Shown piece by piece: positions 1 to 5,222 of a stretch of DNA of 10,251 nt (positions are counted from its first letter, which is position 1; the number at the start of each line of letters is the position of its first letter). The notes beneath the pieces were generated by a model. It saw only the letters and a list, made by a program, of their open reading frames with translations. It did not search any database and had not been told where the DNA came from. The stretch spans positions 16,948-27,198 of the forward strand of contig KN173939.1 in NCBI GenBank assembly GCA_000759655.1. Reading direction: 5' to 3'. This DNA is from Acidicaldus organivorans. GTDB taxonomy: Bacteria; Pseudomonadota; Alphaproteobacteria; Acetobacterales; Acetobacteraceae. A program made the position numbers and the translations under genes.

Positions 1-687
1 CTCTCCGCGCCATGCGGCAACAAAGAGCAGGAGCGGCGCCGAGCCCGCCAGCTGGTAGAACAGCACCTTGGCTGCCGAAAGCCGCCGCAGGCCGGGATGC
101 GACTTGATGAGCACGGTGACCGCCGCCCACATCGCGGCGGCGACGAGGACGAGCCCGTCACCCCGCAGAGTGACCGCGCTCGCCGTGCCGCGGTCGGCGA
201 AGGCGGCGAGCACGCCGAGGAAGGCAAGGCCTAGCCCGGCGAGCTGGGGCGCTTTCAGCGTCTCGCTCGGGATGAAGAGCCACACGCCGAGGGCGACGAA
301 GAAGGGCGCGGTGTAGAGGAAGATCACCGCCCGCGAGGCGGTGGTATAGGCAAGGCCGGTGTAGAAGACGAGGAACTCGCCGCCGAAGAGGAGCGCGATG
401 GCAAGCCCTGCCCAGCGTTCGGCGCCGAAGGCGAAGAGCTCGGCAACCCCGCCCGCCCCTTCGCGCAGCCCCACCCAGGCCACGACGAGCAGGGCGGCGA
501 TCGCCGAACGAAGCCCGCTTTGCAGCGCTGGGGGCAGCCCACCGGCGAGCGCCCATTTCACCATCACCTGCTGGATCCCCCAGAGCAGGCAAAGCAGCGT
601 CATCACCGCGCCGGCCCGCAGATCGAGCCTTTCATGCGCGGCCTCGCCGGCGCGGGAGAGCGCCTCAGCCCGGGAGATCGAGGACAT
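1..687 (-). CDS. DMT superfamily (EamA-type) transporter, C-terminal end missing
   Basis: The leftward reading frame is open from the ATG at 687 to the window edge and gives 229 residues, so the 3' part of the gene is outside. The protein is a string of hydrophobic helices: about seven can be seen, near residues 27-47, 55-75, 85-105, 112-132, 138-157, 168-188 and 200-220. It has the EamA hallmark WGIQQVMVKWA in helix 1, and helices 3-4 carry FYTGLAYTTASRAVIFLYT. EamA proteins usually have ten helices in two repeats, so the first repeat and the start of the second are here. The family exports or imports small metabolites across the inner membrane; the substrate cannot be read from sequence. 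The start overlaps the end of the dehydrogenase gene by 23 bp and lacks a clear ribosome binding site. An internal ATG at 603 is possible, but the LDLRA stretch just before helix 1 looks conserved in relatives, which favours 687. As last visible gene of the acyl-CoA operon it may move an acid substrate or product, but that is inference. Confidence 0.85.
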   Translation of the reverse strand, partial: MSSISRAEALSRAGEAAHERLDLRAGAVMTLLCLLWGIQQVMVKWALAGGLPPALQSGLRSAIAALLVVAWVGLREGAGGVAELFAFGAERWAGLAIALLFGGEFLVFYTGLAYTTASRAVIFLYTAPFFVALGVWLFIPSETLKAPQLAGLGLAFLGVLAAFADRGTASAVTLRGDGLVLVAAAMWAAVTVLIKSHPGLRRLSAAKVLFYQLAGSAPLLLFVAAWRGE

Positions 688-1840
688 TCTTGGCGATGAT
701 GTTGCGCTGGATCTCGTTGGTCCCGCCATAGATGCTCACCGGCCGGGACTGGATGAAAAGCCCGCCCGGATGGAGCGCGCGGTTGCCGCCGATCGGCTCG
801 AGCAGCCCGCCATACTCGGCGGCGATCTCCAGCATATAGGCGGTGATGCGCTGGAAGAGCTCGCTCTGATGCACCTTGAGCATCGAAACCTCGGCGCCGA
901 GTGCCTCTCCTTCGCGCAGCCGCGCCACATGCACCGCATAAAGCGCCCGGTGATCGGCCAGGTCCAGGCGAAATTCGGTATAGCGGCGCTGGAAGTGGGG
1001 ATCATCCGCAAGCCCGAGATGATCGGCGAGCGCCTTGAGGCGGGCGAGCGCATTGGCCGCCTGGCGCGGCGAGCCGAGGAAGATCCGCTCGAAGCCCAAA
1101 AGCGCCTTGGCCATGCTCCAGCCCTGGTTGATCTCGCCCACCAGATGGTCGAGCGGTACCCGCACCTGATCGAGGAAGACCTCGCAGAATTCGTCGTGGA
1201 GCTCGAGATTGACGATCGGCCGCACCCGGATACCGGGGCTCGTCATCGGCACCAGGAAAAAACTGATGCCCTCCTGCTTCTTCGCCGTCTTGTCGGTGCG
1301 GGCGAGCAGGAACATCCAGTTGGCGTCCTGGGCGAGCGTCGTCCAGATCTTTTGCCCGGTGATCACCCACGCCTCCCCCTCGCGCACCGCCTCGGTGCGC
1401 AGCGCGGCGAGATCGGAGCCGGCATTGGGCTCGGAATACCCCTGGCACCAGATATGCTCTCCGCTCAGGATGCGGGGGAGGAAAAAGCGCCGCTGGGCGT
1501 CGGTTCCGTAACGGAGGAGGAGCGGGCCCACCATGACGATGCCGTGGTCGGGAAGCCGGGCCGCGCCGAACCGTTCGAACTCCTCGATGAGGATGATCTG
1601 CTTGGCGGGCGAGAGCCCCATCCCGCCCCATTGGCGCGGCCAGCCAGGGGCGATCCAGCCCTTTTCCGCAAGGATGAAATACCACTCCTTGCACTCAGCC
1701 CAGTGCAGCCGGTGGGGAGGAAAGCGGAGATGGGGCGGGTAATTTTCGGCGAGGAACTCCCGCACCACCTCCCGGAAGGCCTCGTCGTCGAGGGGGTTGT
1801 AGTCCGGGGCGCGCGGGGGGATGACGGGCGCATCGCTCAT
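665..1840 (-). CDS. Acyl-CoA dehydrogenase, FadE26-like catalytic subunit
   Basis: This 391-residue flavoprotein should oxidise an acyl-CoA to the 2,3-enoyl-CoA using FAD and passing electrons to ETF. The full ACAD fold is visible: an N-terminal helical domain (about 15-130), the flavin-contacting GYSEPNAGSDLA (134-145) and WVITGQKIWTT (158-168) in the beta domain, and a C-terminal helical domain ending in IYGGTNEIQRNIIA (370-383). In medium-chain enzymes the catalytic Glu sits in IYEGT; here that position is Gly. E251 in LLGFERIFLG instead matches the Glu position used by isovaleryl- and long-chain-type enzymes and by ChsE4 (FadE26). The start at 1840 is chosen because GAGGAGGA (1848-1855) lies 7 bp upstream and overlaps the stop of the preceding gene. 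A longer frame up to 1900 would run into that neighbour. It is 13 bp downstream of a second ACAD gene, its likely partner. Substrate class is unknown; steroid side-chain, branched or ordinary fatty acyl-CoA are all open. Confidence 0.93.
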   Translation of the reverse strand: MSDAPVIPPRAPDYNPLDDEAFREVVREFLAENYPPHLRFPPHRLHWAECKEWYFILAEKGWIAPGWPRQWGGMGLSPAKQIILIEEFERFGAARLPDHGIVMVGPLLLRYGTDAQRRFFLPRILSGEHIWCQGYSEPNAGSDLAALRTEAVREGEAWVITGQKIWTTLAQDANWMFLLARTDKTAKKQEGISFFLVPMTSPGIRVRPIVNLELHDEFCEVFLDQVRVPLDHLVGEINQGWSMAKALLGFERIFLGSPRQAANALARLKALADHLGLADDPHFQRRYTEFRLDLADHRALYAVHVARLREGEALGAEVSMLKVHQSELFQRITAYMLEIAAEYGGLLEPIGGNRALHPGGLFIQSRPVSIYGGTNEIQRNIIAKNVLDLPG

Positions 1841-1847
1841 CCTTGGG

Positions 1848-1855
1848 TCCTCCTC
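1848..1855 (-). promoter_or_regulatory. Ribosome binding site fixing the start of the FadE26-like gene
   Basis: Read leftward, the site is GAGGAGGA, followed by 7 bp and the ATG at 1840. It overlaps the stop codon of the upstream dehydrogenase gene (1854-1856), so the two genes are probably translationally coupled. It decides for the 391-residue protein over the longer 411-residue frame. Confidence 0.8.
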
Positions 1856-2969
1856 AAAGATCCTCATCGGGCGGGGAGAGCTCTGCGAAGCGGCGTGCAT
1901 GCCAGTCTGCCGAGCCGAACTGGGGGGTGATCACCATCGCCTTGCGCAGGAAGAGACCGGCGTCGTACTCGTCGGTATAGGCGATGCCGCCGTGGAGCTG
2001 GATCGCCGCCGCCGTCACCTCGAGCGCGGTGCGGCTGGCTCGCGCCTTGGCCTGCGAGACGAGGCGCTGGCGCTCCCCGGGCGGGGTCGCGGGATCATCG
2101 TAGCGTCGCGCCGCCTGCCAGAGGCTCGCACGAGTGAGTTCGAGGGCGAGTTTGAGATCGGCGGCGCGGTGTTGGAGGGCCTGGAACGTGCCGATCTTCC
2201 GCCCGAACTGCTCGCGGGTGCGGAGATAGTCGAGGGTGAGCAGAAAGGCGCGGTCGGCAAGGCCCAAGAGATAGGCAGCGGTGGCCAGCGCCGCCTCGTC
2301 GAGTGCCGCGGCGAACGCGGCCAGAACAGGCCCGGCAGAGAGAGGCCCGGCAGAGAGGGGTTCGGCAGAGACGGGCTCAGCGGGGGCATCCTCGAAGGAG
2401 AGCGTGCCCAAATGCCCGCCATCCTGGGTCATGGCGGTGACGAGCGAGACGCCTTCTGCGTCTTTCGGCACGAGGGCGAGGCCTTCGGCGGCGGCGACCA
2501 GGAAGTAATCGGCCCCCGCCGCCATCGGCACGAAACGCTTCTGCCCGGAGAGCACGCCGCGCTCGAAATGGGTAATCGGCCGCGGGGGTCCGAGCGCCCC
2601 CGGCTCCTCCTGCCAGGCGGGAAGCACGATGATCTCACCCGCAACCGCCTGGGCGCGGAGTGCTGGGGGGAGGAAGGGGAGCGAGATCAGCGCCGGGATG
2701 AGCGGTTCGGGGACGAGGCCCTGGCCGAGTTCCTCGGCGAGCGCGCAACAGGCCTCCATCCCAAGCCCCGCCCCGCCCTCCGCTTCGGAAAGCCTCAGCC
2801 CGAGCCAGCCCAAGCCCGCGATCTCCTGCCATACCTCGCGCGAGAAGCCGGGCAGGGTGAAGCGGAGCGCGCGGATGCGGGAAAGCGGCCCGCCGCGCGG
2901 GGCGATGGCGGCCGCGCTTTCCCGCAAGAGGCGGATCGTTTCGTCCTCGGAACGGAGGCGCTCATCCAT
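1854..2969 (-). CDS. Acyl-CoA dehydrogenase, FadE27-like partner subunit
   Basis: This 371-residue protein is an ACAD-family member, with an N-terminal helical part (1-110), a shortened beta domain (about 112-195) and a C-terminal helical domain carrying the family signature TREQFGRKIGTFQALQHRAADL (the first 20 residues start at 251) and QLHGGIAYTDEYDAG (324-338). It has no IYEGT motif. Counting back from TREQFG as in isovaleryl-CoA dehydrogenase, the catalytic Glu position falls on A226, with E225 next to it. It therefore probably serves as the non-catalytic or FAD-binding half of a heteromer with the adjacent gene, as in the mycobacterial ChsE4-ChsE5 pairs; this is inference from gene pairing and motifs. 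Four pentapeptide repeats (196-215: PAEPV, SAEPL, SAGPL, SAGPV) expand the loop between the beta and C-terminal domains and come from a 15-bp DNA repeat. The ATG at 2969 has GAGG (2978-2981) 8 bp upstream. It starts 33 bp after the CoA-transferase B stop. Confidence 0.9.
   Translation of the reverse strand: MDERLRSEDETIRLLRESAAAIAPRGGPLSRIRALRFTLPGFSREVWQEIAGLGWLGLRLSEAEGGAGLGMEACCALAEELGQGLVPEPLIPALISLPFLPPALRAQAVAGEIIVLPAWQEEPGALGPPRPITHFERGVLSGQKRFVPMAAGADYFLVAAAEGLALVPKDAEGVSLVTAMTQDGGHLGTLSFEDAPAEPVSAEPLSAGPLSAGPVLAAFAAALDEAALATAAYLLGLADRAFLLTLDYLRTREQFGRKIGTFQALQHRAADLKLALELTRASLWQAARRYDDPATPPGERQRLVSQAKARASRTALEVTAAAIQLHGGIAYTDEYDAGLFLRKAMVITPQFGSADWHARRFAELSPPDEDL
2329..2388. repeat. 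15-bp tandem repeat inside the FadE27-like gene, four units
   Basis: The units on the + strand are GGCCCGGCAGAGAGA (2329-2343), GGCCCGGCAGAGAGG (2344-2358), GGTTCGGCAGAGACG (2359-2373) and a decayed GGCTCAGCGGGGGCA (2374-2388). The first two differ at one base, which suggests a recent duplication. Because 15 is a multiple of three, the reading frame survives and the protein gains pentapeptides of the form SA(E/G)P(L/V). Confidence 0.85.
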
Positions 2970-3002
2970 TGCGTCTGCCTCGCGCTCTCAAAAAGGGGGC
3001 TC

Positions 3003-3668
3003 TCAGACGGGAGGATGGATGGTGGCCTCGCACTTCGCCTGCAGCTCTTCGAGGGTGAGGCCGGGGACCATGTCGCGCACCACGAAGCCGCGCTCGGTGA
3101 CGTCAAAGACGGCGAGATTGGTATAGACCCGCTTGACCGCGCCGAGCGCGGTCGGCGGGTAGGTGAGGCGCTTGACCAGGCGGGGTTCGCCCTTCTTGGT
3201 GGTCTGCTCCATCACCACCCAGAGCCGCTTGGCCCCCGCGGCGAGGTCCATCGCCCCGCCCACCGCCGGGGCGACGTCGCGCTCGCCGGTCGCCCAGTTG
3301 GCGATGTCGCCGTTCTCCGCCACCTGGTAGGCGCCAAGCACGCAGAGATCGAGGTGCCCGCCGCGGATGATGGCGAAACTGTCGGCATGGTGGACATAGG
3401 CCCCGCCGGTGCGCAGCGTCACGTGCTGCTTGCCGGCATTGATCAGCCAGGGATCGACCTTGTCCGGTGCCGGTGCCGGTCCCATGCCGAGCACTCCGTT
3501 CTCGGAGTGGAAGATCACCTCGCGGTCGGGCGGCACGAAATCGGAGACGAGGGTCGGTATGCCGATGCCGAGATTGACATACCATCCTTCCGGAATGTCC
3601 TGGGCCACCCGGGCGGCCATCCCGGCGCGATCGAGCGGCGTGTAGCGGACGGTTGCGGTATCGGGCAT
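3003..3668 (-). CDS. 3-oxoacid CoA-transferase, subunit B (PcaJ/ScoB family)
   Basis: This is the beta subunit of a class I CoA-transferase, 221 residues, which is normal for the separate-subunit form. With subunit A it moves CoA between two carboxylic acids by a ping-pong mechanism through a glutamyl-CoA thioester. The active-site motif HSENGVLGMG (54-63) is intact, with E56 the expected nucleophile. NLGIGIPTLV (32-41) near the N-terminus and GAYQVAENGDIANW further on are also typical. The overall sequence is closest in character to 3-oxoadipate (PcaJ) and succinyl-CoA:3-ketoacid (ScoB) transferases, but no other beta-ketoadipate gene is nearby, so the true acid pair is open. Its intact SENG motif separates it from IpdB-type ring hydrolases of the same fold. 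AAGGAGG lies 5 bp before the ATG, and the gene starts 12 bp after subunit A stops, so the two are co-translated. Confidence 0.94.
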   Translation of the reverse strand: MPDTATVRYTPLDRAGMAARVAQDIPEGWYVNLGIGIPTLVSDFVPPDREVIFHSENGVLGMGPAPAPDKVDPWLINAGKQHVTLRTGGAYVHHADSFAIIRGGHLDLCVLGAYQVAENGDIANWATGERDVAPAVGGAMDLAAGAKRLWVVMEQTTKKGEPRLVKRLTYPPTALGAVKRVYTNLAVFDVTERGFVVRDMVPGLTLEELQAKCEATIHPPV

Positions 3669-3680
3669 GGGAGCCTCCTT

Positions 3681-4361
3681 TCAGACCGGCGGATCACCAT
3701 AGGGGACGTGGATCACCCGGTCGACGAAAATGCCGGGGGTGACGATGACTTCGGGGTCGAGCCCGCCGAGCTCGACGATATGCTGGGCCTGGGCGATGGT
3801 GAGCTTGGCCGCCATCGCCATGATCGGATTGAAGTTGCGGCCGGAGCGGCGATAGGTGAGGTTTCCCCAGCGGTCCGCCTGCCAGGCTTCGATCAGCGCC
3901 ACGTCGGCGTGGAGCGCGTATTCCAGCACGTGCGGCCGCCCCTTGATCATCCGCACCTCCTTGCCCTCGGCGAGCTTGGTGCCGTAGGCGGTCGGCGTAT
4001 AGAAGGCGCCGATCCCCGCCCCGGCGGCGCGGATGCGCTCGGCGAGCGTGCCCTGGGGGACGAGTTCGAGCTCGATCTTGCCCGCCTTGTAGAGCTCCTC
4101 GAAGACGGTCGAGGTGGCGCTGCGCGGATAGGAGCAGATGATCTTCCGCACCCGTCCATGCGCCATGAGTTCGGCGAGCCCCTCGCCGCCCGATCCGGCA
4201 TTGTTGGAGACGATGGTGAGGTCCTTCACCCCGCGTTCGATCAGCCCTTCGAGCAGGGCGCGCGGCTGACCGACATTGCCGAAGCCGCCGACCAGAATGG
4301 TCGCGCCGTCGGTGATCCCCTCCAGCGCCTCGGCCATGGTGGTGACGATGCGGTTGATCAT
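3681..4361 (-). CDS. 3-oxoacid CoA-transferase, subunit A (PcaI/ScoA family)
   Basis: This is the alpha subunit, 226 residues, of the class I CoA-transferase whose beta subunit is the next gene. Visible family features are ILVGGFGNVGQPRALLEGL (22-40, the glycine-rich CoA-binding region), LTIVSNNAGSGGEGLAEL, the ELVPQGTLAERIRAAGAGIG stretch and the ending NFNPIMAMAAKLTIAQAQH followed by a VTPGIFVDRV motif. Together these match 3-oxoadipate and succinyl-CoA:3-ketoacid transferases best. The ATG at 4361 overlaps the stop of the MaoC hydratase gene in an ATGA, a sign of translational coupling. In this operon it could recycle CoA from an acyl-CoA intermediate onto a fresh acid or onto succinate/acetate. 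It may thus duplicate the activating role of the acyl-CoA synthetase at the head of the operon. Substrate identity is not established by the sequence. Confidence 0.94.
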   Translation of the reverse strand: MINRIVTTMAEALEGITDGATILVGGFGNVGQPRALLEGLIERGVKDLTIVSNNAGSGGEGLAELMAHGRVRKIICSYPRSATSTVFEELYKAGKIELELVPQGTLAERIRAAGAGIGAFYTPTAYGTKLAEGKEVRMIKGRPHVLEYALHADVALIEAWQADRWGNLTYRRSGRNFNPIMAMAAKLTIAQAQHIVELGGLDPEVIVTPGIFVDRVIHVPYGDPPV

Positions 4362-5212
4362 GCTTTCAAAACGACCTTTCCATGATTGATGACGATGACA
4401 TCGCGTTCGACGGCGCGGGCGCGGAAGGCGCCTTCCTTGGGCCAGATCTCGGTGCGGATGGTCTCGCCCGGATAGACCGGGGCGGAGAAGCGGAGCTCGA
4501 GGCTGGCGAGCCCCTCCGGATCATAGTCGCAAAGGAGGCGGAGCAGCGCATGGGTGACCACGCCCAGCGTGCAGAGCCCATGCAGGATGGGCCGCGGGAA
4601 ACCCGCCCGCCGCGCCACTTCGGGATCGGCATGCAGCGGGTTCTCGTCCCCGTTCAGCCGGTAATAGAGCGCCTGTTCGGGCCGGGTGGGGAGATCGAGG
4701 ATGAGTTCGGGCGGGCGCTCGGGGATCGGGTGGACCGGTTTCACCGGCCCCGAGGCCCCGCCGAATCCGCCATCGCCGCGCAGAAAGGTGGTTGAGGAGA
4801 GGATGGCGAGGGTCTCTCCCCGCTCATCGAAGAGGTGCTTCTCGGAATAGAGGAGCGCGCCTTTGTCCTTGCCCTTGTCGATGAGGCCGGTGATCCGCGT
4901 CTTCCCGCGCACCACCCCTTCGGGCGGGAGCGGCTTGAGCCAGCGGATCCCCTGCTCGCCATGCACCACTTTCACCGCATCGACCCCGGTATCGGGCCAC
5001 GCCAGCCAGAACCCGGGATGGGCGAGCACCACCGGCATGGAGGGAAACACTTTGAGCTTGCGGTGATGATCGACGAAGTCGAGCTGGCGTTCATCGAGCG
5101 GGTCCTGCCCGAGCCCGATGGAAAGCGCATAAAAGACCGTATCCCGCTTGGTGTAGGTCTGGGTCACCTCGGGGATCGGATAATTGAGCAGTTTTTCCGG
5201 ATCGAGCGGCAT
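4358..5212 (-). CDS. MaoC family (R)-specific enoyl-CoA hydratase, double hotdog
   Basis: This 284-residue protein resembles the hydratase 2 part of peroxisomal multifunctional enzyme 2, which adds water to trans-2-enoyl-CoA to give the (R)-3-hydroxyacyl-CoA. The N-terminal hotdog half has FYALSIGLGQDPLD (27-40), typical of this subfamily. The C-terminal half (about 165-284) has the catalytic motif YRLNGDENPLHADPEVARRAG (first 20 residues from 184), with D189 and H194 the expected catalytic pair, followed by GFPRPILHGLCTLG (204-217). Both halves are complete, so it should work without a partner, unlike the split ChsH1-ChsH2 type. An (R)-hydroxy product would need an (R)-specific dehydrogenase, which is not seen here. 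The start at 5212 follows AAGGGAG overlapping the stop of the synthetase gene 10 bp upstream; the end overlaps the CoA-transferase A start by 4 bp. Confidence 0.92.
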   Translation of the reverse strand: MPLDPEKLLNYPIPEVTQTYTKRDTVFYALSIGLGQDPLDERQLDFVDHHRKLKVFPSMPVVLAHPGFWLAWPDTGVDAVKVVHGEQGIRWLKPLPPEGVVRGKTRITGLIDKGKDKGALLYSEKHLFDERGETLAILSSTTFLRGDGGFGGASGPVKPVHPIPERPPELILDLPTRPEQALYYRLNGDENPLHADPEVARRAGFPRPILHGLCTLGVVTHALLRLLCDYDPEGLASLELRFSAPVYPGETIRTEIWPKEGAFRARAVERDVIVINHGKVVLKA

Positions 5213-5222
5213 TCCCTCTCCC

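Noticed and set aside
398..1930. + strand open frame of 510 codons opposite the FadE26-like gene
   Set aside because: It mirrors a complete acyl-CoA dehydrogenase and crosses gene borders on the other strand; composition is that of a shadow frame.
3464..3481. CCGGTG hexamer repeat in CoA-transferase subunit B
   Set aside because: It encodes the GPAPAP stretch just after the active site, which is ordinary for this family, so it is probably codon reuse and not a duplication of interest.
3003..4361. CoA-transferase pair as IpdAB-type steroid ring hydrolase
   Set aside because: The FadE26/FadE27-like neighbours made this worth considering, but IpdB-type proteins lack the catalytic SENG glutamate, which is intact here (E56 of subunit B).
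1821..4385. Very long + strand open frame of 854 codons opposite the dehydrogenase and CoA-transferase genes
   Set aside because: It is antisense to four well-recognised genes, has a biased low-complexity composition rich in Arg, Gly, Glu, Asp and His, and matches no family. Such frames arise from third-position G/C bias in GC-rich genomes.
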